Translations under genes and position numbers: made by a program
Shown here: piece by piece, positions 7,578 through 16,433 of the stretch
Numbering within the stretch: the first letter of the stretch is position 1
How the letters are laid out: each line of letters starts with the position of its first letter
Source of the DNA: CAVORB01 sp963698495
Lineage (GTDB): Bacteria > Pseudomonadota > Gammaproteobacteria > Chromatiales > Chromatiaceae
Reading direction: 5' to 3'
DNA: 64,000 nucleotides
Assembly (NCBI GenBank): GCA_963698495.1
Contig: CAVORB010000011.1
Coordinates: forward strand, 1-64,000
Notes under the pieces: model-generated
Databases searched by the model: none
What the model was told of the DNA's origin: nothing
Seen by the model: only the letters and a program-made list of their open reading frames with translations

Positions 7578-9302
7578 TCACATGACCTTCACCTGGATCA
7601 ACTCGCCCCCGTCCGGGTCCACGACGTGGACGGCGCAGGCGAGACAGGGATCGAAGCTGTGAATGGTTCTCAGGATCTCGAGCGGCTGCTCCGGGTCGTG
7701 AAGTCGATGGCCGCGTAGAGCCGCCTCGTAGGGTCCCTCCAGCCCCTGCGCGTCGCGTGGGCCGGCATTCCAGGTGCTGGGAACGACCGCCTGGTAGTTG
7801 GTGATGCGCCCGTCGTTGATCACGACCCAGTGAGCCAGCGCGCCGCGGGGTGCCTCGGTGTAGCCGGCCCCGAAGGCGCTGGATGGCCAGCTGTCCGGGT
7901 AGAACAGGCTGTCGTTGTGGGTGCGTTTGTCTCCGGCGCGCAGGTTCTGCACCATCTGCTTGTACCAACTGAGCATCTGATCGGCGATCAGCTTGGTCTC
8001 CAGCGTGCGCGCCGCCACGCGCCCGAGCGTCGAGAACAGGGCGGTGATGGGCAGCTTCAGCTCGGCCAGCGTGCCGTTCACGAGTTCCTGCGCCGCCGCG
8101 TTTCCCGACGCGTAAAGCATGAGCACGCGGGCCAGGGGGCCTACCTCCATCGGCTTTCCCTTCCAGCGCGGTGATTTCAGCCAGGAGTAGCTGTTGTCGA
8201 CGTCCAGGTTCTGGTAGGGCGGCGTGGGACCCGAGTAGCTGGGTTTGGTCTCGCCATCGTAGGGATGGAGCGGGGTGTCCTTGCCGGACTGGTAGTCGTA
8301 CCAGGAATGGCTGACGTATTCCTGCACCTGGCTCGGGTCGTCGAGGTCGATGGGGTGCACCGTGGACAGGTCGCGGTTGAGGATGACCCCGCGCGGGATG
8401 AACAGCCTGGTTTCGTCGTTCGCGCCCGTGAACGCGTCGGGAAAGTCTCCATAGGTCATGAAGTTGCCGACGCCTTCGCCGCGGTTCGCCCAGTCCTTGT
8501 AGAAGCGCGCGATGGCGATCGTGTCCGGCACGTACACCTTGTCCACGAACTCGCGCATCTCTTGGATGACCAACTTCACCTGCTTGCGTCCCATCCGGTC
8601 GACGCCGGTTCTCCCCGCCCTGGAATCGAGCCGACAAGGCGCGCCGCCAACGACGAAGTTCGGGTGTGGATTCTTGCCGCCGAATATGGTGTGTAGCCGC
8701 GCGACTCGCCGCTGCCAGTCGAGCGCCTCAAGGTAATGGGCGAAAGCGATGAGATTGAGCTCCGGGGGCAGCTTGTACTCGGGATGACCCCAATAGCCGT
8801 TGGCGAAGATGCCGAGCTGACCGCTGCCGACGAAGGCGCTCAGGCGCTGCTGGACGTCCGCGAAATAGTCCGTCGTCGAGTTCGGCCAGTCGCTCATGCA
8901 CTGCTGCAGGTGGGCGGCCTTGGCCGGATCCGCCGACAGGGCGGAGACCACGTCCACCCAGTCCAGCGCGTGCAGGTGGTAGAAGTGCATGACGTGGTCG
9001 TGCACGAACTGGGCGCCGATCATCAGGTTCCGTATCAGCTCCGCGTTCGCGGGGATTGGATAGTCGAGCGCGTTCTCGACCGCCCTGACGGACGCGATGC
9101 CATGCACCAGGGTGCACACACCACAGATGCGCTGGGCGATGGCCCAGGCGTCCCGTGGGTCACGCCCGGTCAGCACGTTCTCGATACCGCGCAGCATGGT
9201 TCCCGAGCTCGACGCCCGGGTGATGATTCCGTTCTCGGTCTCGGCCTCGATGCGCAGATGTCCCTCGATGCGTGTGACCGGATCTACGACGACAGTATTC
9301 AT
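7578..9302 (-). CDS. hupL: [NiFe] hydrogenase large subunit
   Basis: 574 residues carrying both Ni-Fe ligand motifs: RICGVC (C60, C63) near the N-terminus and DPCLACAVH (C553, C556) at the C-terminus. Fifteen residues follow the terminal His, so the subunit is made as a precursor cut by a HyaD/HupD-type protease after cofactor insertion. The N-terminal VDPVTRIEGHLRIE is the family start and the ribosome site is GAGGGA. It holds the H2-splitting active site and belongs to the group 1 uptake enzymes. The small subunit is immediately upstream (about 100-base gap) with no Isp1/Isp2 genes between. The maturation protease and hyp genes are not in this window. Confidence 0.95.
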   Translation of the reverse strand: MNTVVVDPVTRIEGHLRIEAETENGIITRASSSGTMLRGIENVLTGRDPRDAWAIAQRICGVCTLVHGIASVRAVENALDYPIPANAELIRNLMIGAQFVHDHVMHFYHLHALDWVDVVSALSADPAKAAHLQQCMSDWPNSTTDYFADVQQRLSAFVGSGQLGIFANGYWGHPEYKLPPELNLIAFAHYLEALDWQRRVARLHTIFGGKNPHPNFVVGGAPCRLDSRAGRTGVDRMGRKQVKLVIQEMREFVDKVYVPDTIAIARFYKDWANRGEGVGNFMTYGDFPDAFTGANDETRLFIPRGVILNRDLSTVHPIDLDDPSQVQEYVSHSWYDYQSGKDTPLHPYDGETKPSYSGPTPPYQNLDVDNSYSWLKSPRWKGKPMEVGPLARVLMLYASGNAAAQELVNGTLAELKLPITALFSTLGRVAARTLETKLIADQMLSWYKQMVQNLRAGDKRTHNDSLFYPDSWPSSAFGAGYTEAPRGALAHWVVINDGRITNYQAVVPSTWNAGPRDAQGLEGPYEAALRGHRLHDPEQPLEILRTIHSFDPCLACAVHVVDPDGGELIQVKVM

Positions 9303-9403
9303 TGGTTTAATCCCTCGCTTTTCGTTGCGCGCTGCCTCGGCCTGCGGTCCGGGCGCGCCGGTATTCGTTTGGCTTGGCTGCTAGCTGAAGCAGGTGGCCC
9401 CTG

Positions 9404-10420
9404 TCAGTTCGTTGGCGGTTGGTCAGGATAGAAGCTGCTGCTGAGGAAGCTGCTGCCGTCCGGGGCGAGTCCCCGGTCCCAGAACTGGGGCTCGGAGCAA
9501 CCGAGGCATCCGTGGCCGGAATGCATGGGAAAGCTCGTCCCCATGTTCCATTTCTTCGTGGGGCAGGCGTTGTGGGTCTCCGGGCCGTTGCAGCCGAGCT
9601 TGAGCAGGCAGTAGCCCCGCTTGGCGCCGATGTCGTCGTATGCCAAGGCGAATCTTCCCTTGTCGAAGAAGGAGCGCCGGGGGCAGGTGTCGTGGACCGT
9701 CTTGCCGAAATAGGCCTTTGGCCGATTCTGCGCATCGAGCTCCGGCAGGTCGCCGTAAGCAAGAAAATGCGCGATGGTGCCGGAGATGACCTCGGGCAGC
9801 GGCGGGCACCCGGGTACGTTGACCAGCGGCCGGGAGGCGATAGCCCCTCGATCCATGAGCTCAGCGACGCCGGCCGCGGAGCTCTGATTGGGGTTGGAGG
9901 CGTACAGCGCGGTCGCGGCAGGCAGCCCGCCGAAGCTGGCGCAGGTTCCGACGGCCACGACCAGCGCCGCTCCCTCGACGGTTTCGGCGAGCATCTGCAG
10001 GTTGGTTTGCCCGGCGATGGTCGACCAGGACTCCTGTTGCTGAGTCGGAATCGATCCGTCGACGACCAGCACGTACCGGCCGTAGCTCTCTTCCATAGCC
10101 GTAAGGCGTGCCGCTTCGGCGGCATTTCCGGCCGCGGCCTGCAGCGTGTGGTGGTAATCCAGCGACAAGTGATCGAGGATCAGCGAAGCGACGGTCGGTT
10201 CGGCGGCCCTGGTCAGCGATTCGGTGCAACCTGTGCATTCCTGGAAGGAGAGCCAAATCACGCTCGGTCGCGGAGATGTGGCCAGCGTGTCCGCCATGAC
10301 CTTGGCAGCCCCGGCCGGCAGCGCGAGTGCGGAGCAGGTGATGGTGCAGAACCTCAGAAAAGAGCGGCGCGATACACCTTGCTGTAGCAGATGTTCGAAA
10401 AAGGTTGTTCTATTGCCCAT
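9404..10420 (-). CDS. hupS: [NiFe] hydrogenase small subunit, Tat-exported, no C-terminal anchor
   Basis: 338 residues. The N-terminus has a Tat signal (SRRSFLRFC) so the folded heterodimer should be exported. The proximal cluster is ECTGC (C62, C65) plus the Cys of VGTCASFGG and VPGCPPLPE. It has the usual four ligands and lacks the extra Cys (CTCC) of oxygen-tolerant enzymes. Medial and distal clusters are shown by HDTCPRRSFFDKGRF, GYCLLKLGCNGPETHNACP and GHGCLGCSEPQFWD. The chain stops soon after SEPQFWD, without the hydrophobic tail that anchors membrane-bound hydrogenases to cytochrome b. This predicts a soluble periplasmic enzyme that must pass electrons to a soluble partner. Confidence 0.94.
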   Translation of the reverse strand: MGNRTTFFEHLLQQGVSRRSFLRFCTITCSALALPAGAAKVMADTLATSPRPSVIWLSFQECTGCTESLTRAAEPTVASLILDHLSLDYHHTLQAAAGNAAEAARLTAMEESYGRYVLVVDGSIPTQQQESWSTIAGQTNLQMLAETVEGAALVVAVGTCASFGGLPAATALYASNPNQSSAAGVAELMDRGAIASRPLVNVPGCPPLPEVISGTIAHFLAYGDLPELDAQNRPKAYFGKTVHDTCPRRSFFDKGRFALAYDDIGAKRGYCLLKLGCNGPETHNACPTKKWNMGTSFPMHSGHGCLGCSEPQFWDRGLAPDGSSFLSSSFYPDQPPTN

Positions 10421-10477
10421 GGCATGTTCTCCGAGACGCTTGTTGCTTTTTTGGGGCTCCTACATCGTCCCCGAGAC

Positions 10478-10903
10478 TCACTCGCTATCGCGTACTTCCC
10501 CGAGCTTTCTTGTTAGTCGTGTCAGACCTCTTTTCATGTCGTAGGCGCTTGTTCGCAGCATTTCGGGGACCTCCGTGACCTCAATGAAGCGCGCGATCGC
10601 CGCCCCCGATCCGTCGTGGTAGTCGAGCCACCAGACACCAGGAACCGCGGCCTCCCGAACCAGCGTCAAGCCCTTGCTCTCGATTCTGGCCTTTACCTCG
10701 CCGAAGCCGAGCACCTCTTCCAGCAGTCGTCGTTCGGCCGGGGATAGCGGTACCCGTCCGATGTCGATGGCGCCCGGTTCACCGTTCTCGATGTGCCTTT
10801 CGAGTAACGCGGCCACTTGGTGCAGCAAGGTCGCGGCCCGCAGCGTCGGGGTCACCGCGGGCTCGACGGACGGCAACTCTACGGACAAGCCATACTCGTG
10901 CAT
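10478..10903 (-). CDS. hupH: HupH-like hydrogenase expression/formation protein
   Basis: 141 residues from the ATG at 10903, six bases after AGAGG; an in-frame TTG two codons earlier has no better site. The sequence LRAATLLHQVAALLERHIENGE, LSPAERRLLEEVLGFGEVKARIES, VPGVWWLDYHDGSGA and TEVPEMLRTSAYDMKRGLTRLTRKLGE follows the C-terminal HupH domain (PF04809-like), found in accessory proteins for small-subunit assembly. It is shorter than typical HupH (about 280 residues) and represents only one domain. It heads the operon hupH-hupS-hupL-cytochrome with a 57-base gap to hupS, consistent with an assembly role. Confidence 0.75.
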   Translation of the reverse strand: MHEYGLSVELPSVEPAVTPTLRAATLLHQVAALLERHIENGEPGAIDIGRVPLSPAERRLLEEVLGFGEVKARIESKGLTLVREAAVPGVWWLDYHDGSGAAIARFIEVTEVPEMLRTSAYDMKRGLTRLTRKLGEVRDSE

Positions 10904-11329
10904 CGCCAACCTCTGCTATGTCGTTCACCGGAACGGAGCTTTTCGTGCCGGTGTTGTGTGGCCTCGGGCCGAAACAGGATTCGGGTGTCCGAGGTGCCGT
11001 CCGCAGCGCATTGTGATGCGCCGGGCGTATCGAGTGCGGGCGTTCGTCTGCCACCGAGAGTGCGCGGACAGGTGGGGGCAGCGCCGATTGCTCGGCGCGC
11101 GTATTCGATTTGCTCGCGTTTCGCGAGCGTGAGCCCCTCGCGGGAACCTGGTTCCCTTTATTGTTTCGTGAGCCAGGAAGCCTGTGCCTTCGCCGGCAGG
11201 GCTCGGGGTGCACTCAGCTTCACAGGCCTCTTTTGGATGGCAAAGCTACGCGGGATTTCCGAACATTTTTGTGAGCCTGGTCACGCCGCTCTTTGGCTTT
11301 TCCCTCAAGCGTTGTTGTCAGAGAAAAAA

Positions 11330-11343
11330 TTGACATAGGTCAA
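11330..11343. promoter_or_regulatory. FNR/DNR-like palindrome upstream of the hydrogenase operon
   Basis: TTGAC-ATAG-GTCAA is a perfect 5-4-5 inverted repeat of the FNR/ANR/DNR type. It lies about 430 bases upstream of hupH. No well-placed -10 box was found at the class II distance on either strand, so activity is uncertain. Confidence 0.45.
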
Positions 11344-11395
11344 TTGTTCGAGACGCCGATGGCGGCGCATTCGTCGCAACGCCGAGCCTTGCTTC

Positions 11396-11652
11396 GCGGA
11401 AAAGCTGTTCATGGAGGACGGCAACTGCCTCGCGTTCGACGTCAGCACCGCCGCGGTCGAGCGAGGCGGTTCGGGCCTGGGTGCGAGCCCGACGGGTCTC
11501 GCTGCGTATCAGACGAGGCGTCGAAGATATCTTCGGCTGGATGACGTCCGTTGGTGGGCAGATGTCGCTCCGCAGCGCGGCGAAAAATGCGTTGCGCAGC
11601 CTGCCTGGAATCCGTGACCAGCCGAGAGAAAACCGATTCGGGGCTTCGTAAC
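11396..11652 (+). pseudogene. Decayed IS5-type transposase remnant
   Basis: Two fragments in different frames resemble the C-terminal part of IS5-family DDE transposases: one reads EKLFMEDGNCLAFDV (compare the common LMENRNGL-VD segment), and the next, shifted by two bases, reads RRGVEDIFGWMTSVGG (compare VEE-FGW-KTVGG) and stops at 11652. Both lie in the expected order and spacing. No terminal inverted repeats or complete transposase are visible, so the element is dead. Identification rests on motif memory only. Confidence 0.5.
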
Positions 11653-12365
11653 ACGAAGCTCCCCTGATCCACGGGCTGGTGGGTTGTTTCCAGACCGACC
11701 CTTTTCTGAACCAATGGGCTGGGGGAATCGGGCGTCATGTCCTCACCGAGGCCCTACCTGTTCTGTTCCTCACTCGTTGCTTTTCCCCTGATCGAGTCCA
11801 GCGCTACCTCCAAACCGGCCTCCGCCTCGGCTCCGGTAGTGGCAAGGCGCCGCCGCCCGTACGGAGCATTGTGCTGCTCGACGGCCGGCAACGACGGGTC
11901 AGACCGAGCGTTTTATGCGTTTCCTGAGAACGGGATCACAGAATAAGGCGGGAGTTGCGCGTAAGCTGACAGCACGGTCAAGGATTCCACCAAGTGACTA
12001 CGGGGCTTTCCAGGGACGGTGGCTGCTCTGTCTCCTCCGAAGTGGTGTTTTTCGCCCTGGCACGAAGCCAGGGCGTTCTGTTTTGCAAGACGGTCAGTCT
12101 GCCGGAACCTCTCTCGCCTGCCACCTCCCCAAATTCAGCGCGGCTAGCCGAGGAGAGCGAGCCTTTGTGCCCCAAGCGCCTCGTTCTGCTAGGAGGTCGA
12201 TCTTTCCTGAACTGTGCGGGCCAGGTACAGCGTTCGTGAAACTGAGGCGCCATACCGACGGTTGACGGGCGCATGCAGTTTCGGAAAAACGCCACAGTCG
12301 GCAAGGAATCCCTTATGCGCGATGCAAGTGCTGATCTTGGCTCGAAAGCGCTCGTTTGAGTCGCA
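11653..12365. other. Gene-free flank between the IS remnant and the PilZ gene
   Basis: No frame here has a credible ribosome site, signal or family motif. A GGGGCTTCG/CGAAGCTCCCC hairpin near 11640-11670 and the terminator-like hairpin at 12054 are the only structured sites seen. The base composition drifts downward toward the PilZ gene. Confidence 0.45.
12054..12084 (+). terminator. Orphan intrinsic-terminator-like hairpin
   Basis: GCCCTGG-CACGAAG-CCAGGGC is a 7-bp stem with a 7-nt loop, followed by GTTCTGTTTT. It has terminator form on the plus strand, but no intact plus-strand gene lies upstream, suggesting it belonged to a gene now lost. Confidence 0.5.
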
Positions 12366-12722
12366 TTACCTTTCGCCAAGTTTCGAGACGAGCTCACTCC
12401 ATTCCATGAAATCCGTTCCCTCGCCAAATCGAATCTCAATTCCTACCTCGAATACCTCCCGCTCGGCAATGTATCTGCACCACCTGCTTTCGCCAGTAAG
12501 GAGGTAGCGCTTAGGATATCCTCTCAATTCAACGCAGATATCAAAAACCCTATCATTGTCGATGGCTTCGTCCGTGCGGATTCGCATGCCGGATGCGGAA
12601 ACGTCAATGGTCTCAGTAAGGATGCGCTCAGATGAAAACGATGCTTGCGGTCCAGTTCGAAACAATACAATACTAACCGATTCCTCAAGCGGAAGACGGG
12701 GTGAACGGCGTTTTTCAGGCAT
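12366..12722 (-). CDS. PilZ-domain protein (cyclic di-GMP effector)
   Basis: 118 residues, essentially a single PilZ domain. The N-terminal RRSPRLPLEE provides the RxxxR c-di-GMP-binding arm and DVSASGMRI is the (D/N)xSxxG motif about 40 residues on; strands follow to EVGIEIRF. Single-domain PilZ proteins bind cyclic di-GMP and pass the signal to a partner. It follows the DUF1631 gene on the same strand with a 64-base gap, in lower-GC DNA than its neighbours, so the pair may have been acquired together. The partner is unknown; the neighbouring DUF1631 protein and the pilus machinery are candidates. Confidence 0.85.
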   Translation of the reverse strand: MPEKRRSPRLPLEESVSIVLFRTGPQASFSSERILTETIDVSASGMRIRTDEAIDNDRVFDICVELRGYPKRYLLTGESRWCRYIAEREVFEVGIEIRFGEGTDFMEWSELVSKLGER

Positions 12723-12786
12723 GACGAAAAAGTCTCTTCCAGCGCTGAGTAGTAGACATCAATACTCGTCAGTGTCAAAACTGGAG

Positions 12787-14562
12787 TCAATCATCTCCAG
12801 TGAGCCCGAAATCGAGTATGGCCGCGTTTCCATGCGCGATGCGCTGGGCCAATTCAGCGGGAGTAAACTCGCCGCGCTTCTTTCCGTTGCAATCTACGAA
12901 CAGCAATTCCCCAGATTCCGGATTCTTCAGTCCTAGGCGACACACGGTGGGCTCATTTTCACCAGTAAGAAAATAGGCCCAGCCGCCTGTCCTAATTTTG
13001 TTTACCTCGAGCAATGCATCACTGATCTTTTTCGTGCGCCACGATTTGACGGCCATAGACTCGCAGGTTGTTTCCGCCAGCGGAATGCCGTCCCGCGATT
13101 GGTTTTCAGATCCGTTAGTCTTTCGCAGTTGAACTTCGACGTCGGAGTCCTCGTCCGACTCCAAGGCTTCTCCTGTCGTTACACCCGGTTGTATGGCGCC
13201 GATATCCTTGTCGATCTGTGTTTGCAGGTCGTCATGCGCGAACCGGAGCTCCCGCATGCCGGCTCTTTCTCTTGTTGGTTGGATGATCCCATCGAGCGCG
13301 TGACCCAGGGCTTTATCGTAGACCGGCGACGTGTCGATTTGCCGGAGGGCTGCGGAATCCAGTAGCTTCTCCGCGTCCTGAAAGCTGAGTCGTAGAGAGC
13401 GGATTCCAGAAAGGTTACAGAAAAGCAAACGAGCCTGCTTGATATTGTTTTCCACCAATTTATGTCGGACGTTGAGCCCGTTGATGGTGTGAAGATACCA
13501 GCCGCCTGTTTTGAGAGCAATAATGGCGGGGATCACGGTTTCTTGGCGATCATCAGTTTCTGGGGCTGTTCCCTGATCTTCCGGACCAAGTGGAATTGAA
13601 AAGTGATCGTGGACTGAAGACTCCATGCCTAAAATTTTTGCGACATAACTGGATTGGAATAGATCGAAGAAGGAAGTTGCAAGCTCTCTATGGTCATTAA
13701 TGTGTATCGTATCGATGGCCGCGGTCACTCGGTGTAACGTGTCGAATACTTGTTGTTGAGCTGTGAACAGTGCTGATCGGTCGTCTGTCGCAAGACACCA
13801 TGCCATTGTGCTGGTGTCTGCTACGCTCTGTCGCCAAGCATGGCTGTTGGTACCTTCTCGTAGATATGTCACGTATAGGTATTTTTCCCATATTTCGTGA
13901 AGAAAACGGAAAAAGACGCTGGGAAGGGATTTTCCCGAGATTTCCTTAAGTATTGTATTTCTGACAATGGAGTGGGCTTCGTTTATTTGTAACCGGCCGT
14001 TTTCGGTCTCTATTACTCTCTTCTCGAATACTTTGCTTTTCGTATTGTGCTGTCCAAGAAGGCGCGCAAGATGCTGTGTGGCCCTATAGTATACGGCTTC
14101 TGATTCGACATTCTGCTCGACGGCGTTGACGATGATTTGCCGTGTAGAGGTCAGTAACGCCTCCGCGCGTTGGCCAGATTGGTCATCATAACATCGGCAA
14201 AGATTCAAAACGAGTTCGAGAAATTTCCTTATGGGATGATTTGTATCTCCGAGATGGCTTTTTCGTTCCCGCCAGACCCTGACTAACCCCTCCTCGAGGC
14301 AGTGGACGACGGCGTATGCATCGGGGTAAAGGCCGCATTGAGTTTCGAGGTATTCGAAAAAACGGAGTACAAGCCGGCGGGTTGAAGCTTCGGTTTCGAG
14401 GAACGCTAGCGTATCTGGTTCTTGGAGAATAGAATGGTGCATTCGATCCATTCGCAAATAGCTGTGACGACGATCGGAGGTTTGGCCGAGGCGGACGGAA
14501 ACCGCTGGGTTGTATTCGCGGAAGTAGCCCTCGCTGGCCGGTTCGCCTCTGCAATGTCCCAT
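12787..14562 (-). CDS. DUF1631-family protein with two C-terminal barrel modules
   Basis: 591 residues. The middle is helical with the DUF1631-like segment NHPIRKFLELVLNLCRCYD. The C-terminal third has two copies of the family's beta-barrel module: LKTGGWYLHTINGLNVRHKLV (about 350) and IRTGGWAYFLTGENEPTVCRLG (about 525), each followed by a LLF-CN/LFVDCNG strand; the second also carries the EFTPAELAQRI helix. Full-length DUF1631 proteins usually have one such module, so this is a divergent, duplicated form. The family is often encoded near PilZ and c-di-GMP proteins, as here. Base composition is visibly lower in G+C than the surrounding genes. The start at 14562 is uncertain; internal ATGs near 14451 are possible. 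Function unknown. Confidence 0.65.
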   Translation of the reverse strand: MGHCRGEPASEGYFREYNPAVSVRLGQTSDRRHSYLRMDRMHHSILQEPDTLAFLETEASTRRLVLRFFEYLETQCGLYPDAYAVVHCLEEGLVRVWRERKSHLGDTNHPIRKFLELVLNLCRCYDDQSGQRAEALLTSTRQIIVNAVEQNVESEAVYYRATQHLARLLGQHNTKSKVFEKRVIETENGRLQINEAHSIVRNTILKEISGKSLPSVFFRFLHEIWEKYLYVTYLREGTNSHAWRQSVADTSTMAWCLATDDRSALFTAQQQVFDTLHRVTAAIDTIHINDHRELATSFFDLFQSSYVAKILGMESSVHDHFSIPLGPEDQGTAPETDDRQETVIPAIIALKTGGWYLHTINGLNVRHKLVENNIKQARLLFCNLSGIRSLRLSFQDAEKLLDSAALRQIDTSPVYDKALGHALDGIIQPTRERAGMRELRFAHDDLQTQIDKDIGAIQPGVTTGEALESDEDSDVEVQLRKTNGSENQSRDGIPLAETTCESMAVKSWRTKKISDALLEVNKIRTGGWAYFLTGENEPTVCRLGLKNPESGELLFVDCNGKKRGEFTPAELAQRIAHGNAAILDFGLTGDD

Positions 14563-14634
14563 TTCCTGGTCACCCGTGTAGTAAAAATGATCTTGAGATA
14601 GGGTAGTCGGTGGGTGAACTCCAGGTGCAGGTTC

Positions 14635-14961
14635 TTATGGACGCATTGGCGGCAATACGACGTTCCCACGGCCTTGCGGCGCCATCGAGGGAATGCTCGT
14701 ATGGATTAAGGAGCGTGCCATCAGGACGTCCGTGACGAATTGGTCGGTGTCAGTCGCGAGACGAACCGTTTCCCCGTCAATGCGAAATGTATCGGCCACA
14801 ACGGAGAAACCTCCTACTGCGGTCATTAGAACTATGTAGGTTGGGAGTTTCAGGACGGTGGCCCAGTGAATCTTGTTGTGACGGATCGTCGCGAAGAAGC
14901 TGAAAAGGCGTTGCTTTTGAGTCCCGCAAGACTCCAAAGCGTTGGACAAAGGTGCGATCAT
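14635..14961 (-). CDS. Possible small exported or membrane protein
   Basis: 108 residues, with GGAG six bases upstream of the ATG at 14961. A hydrophobic stretch (LPTYIVLMTAVGGFSVVA, ~39-56) is followed by DTFRIDGETVRLATDTDQF and a Pro-rich end. No family is recognised. Composition matches the lower-GC DUF1631/PilZ segment, and it precedes DUF1631 by 70 bases on the same strand, so it could be the first gene of that unit. It may also be a remnant of a longer exported protein. Confidence 0.4.
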   Translation of the reverse strand: MIAPLSNALESCGTQKQRLFSFFATIRHNKIHWATVLKLPTYIVLMTAVGGFSVVADTFRIDGETVRLATDTDQFVTDVLMARSLIHTSIPSMAPQGRGNVVLPPMRP

Positions 14962-16433
14962 GGCATTCTCCGACAGATGCAGGTGGTTAGCGGCTGCTTT
15001 GCCTCAGCACAACTGGACGTTGCCCGCGTAGTGGGTACTGCTTGCGATTGTCAGCCTGTGTAGACGCTACGCTTTCCGGGTTAACGCGACTGCCTAGTGA
15101 GTCACAAGTCGTTCCGAATTCTGCGGCTCGGCGCTTTGGTGGCCCTATGTACGTTGTCAACCGATTCGAGGTGCTGGCCGCGGGCCGGTCGGGTTTTGGG
15201 CTCGCAACATGCACGCCGAATCACTCACGGTTTGCGCTTCATACGGGGTAATTGCTACCTGTGTCACAAGGGAGTCCCTAGAGTCGGCCGGGGCATGTGC
15301 GGGAGCGCCTTGTAAGGCACAGTCGCTGGGGCGGTAGAGATTCGCGCGCTGCTCTTTGGGGAGTAGATGATCGAGTTCTGTCGTCGAAGGCCGACATGCG
15401 GGAAAGTGGAAGGCGAAGGCGTCCAAGACGAGTTCGGAGGCGAATGGAGCGGGGGGTGCGCTCGTCGTTGCAGAATGCGAGCGGCACGGGAACGCTTGTC
15501 GTTGCCAGCCGACACCGGGTTCAACATGACTTGGCCAGATTGAGGCTCCAGTGCGGGTGCAGGGACGCGGTCACGCCGACCATGAAGCAATCGCGTATGA
15601 CTCGGTTTGGCGCCGGCCAAAGAACCTGGGTCTCACATGCGCAGAGGCGGCTGCTGGCTCTGCCGGGGAAGCGGATTCCCCGACAGCGGATTTGTCGGTG
15701 GGCTGCGACTTGACTGGGCAGGCGGAGTGACACTGGACAGGCCTGTGCTCGCGCCTCGGCCCAATGCCGCACGTAAGAGGCGCCTGTCAGCGAACCCTGG
15801 TTTGATGGTCTGCGTAGAGTCCGACGGATGCGGCATCTGCTTCGAGAAACCGCCTGCGGGGCCGGCGCCAATTCCACTGGCCTCTACTTTCGTTCTATCT
15901 GTCCGACCGTCGTGGTCTCCAGCAAGCACCTGATCAGGTCGTTGGTTTCTCACCTCGAAATCTGCGTCCCCGGCGGGTTCGTATGGCGCCGGTCGCGAAC
16001 ATAGAGTCCTTGCGTGTATGAGGTTTCAGCGGCCCCGCCTGGCATAAGGGGCGCGGCGTTGGCCTGGTGAAACGCAAGTTGTAAACCTCGTCGCGTAAAT
16101 GTGCACCTCGTCACAGAAATGAAGTCCGGCCCGACCCGGGGCCTCGCTTTGGCGTAGAGGTTGCCTGGAGGATGGCGTCGGACGTTAACCTATGCGCGGA
16201 TGCGAACCGCTAGATACTCCCACGCGATAAGTCGCATCTACGCGAATCGTGGCTTCGGGACTGAGGCAAAGGCCAATGCACTGGGTGCTTAGGTCCCGGC
16301 CGCGCGGGATTCGGCCGTACGACTGAACCACCATGGTAGACTTTTTGGAGCCAGCCGTCCTGCATTCGCGGCGCGTTTTCCGGCGGAATGTTGCAATGAC
16401 CCAGCGAGCACCTGGATTGAAGGAAGCGAGTAC
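14962..16433. other. 1.5-kb gene-poor region
   Basis: Many overlapping open frames exist on both strands, but none shows a signal peptide, recognisable motif or good ribosome site, and none dominates in codon pattern. A short imperfect tandem pair (AACCTCGTCGCGTAAATGT / GCACCTCGTCACAGAAATG) lies near 16084-16122. It may be decayed accessory DNA bordering the PilZ/DUF1631 segment. Confidence 0.45.

Noticed and set aside
12055..12075. Possible sigma-54 promoter (TGGCAC near 12058)
   Set aside because: The -12 element TTGCA is not at the required spacing; the bases form a terminator-type hairpin instead.
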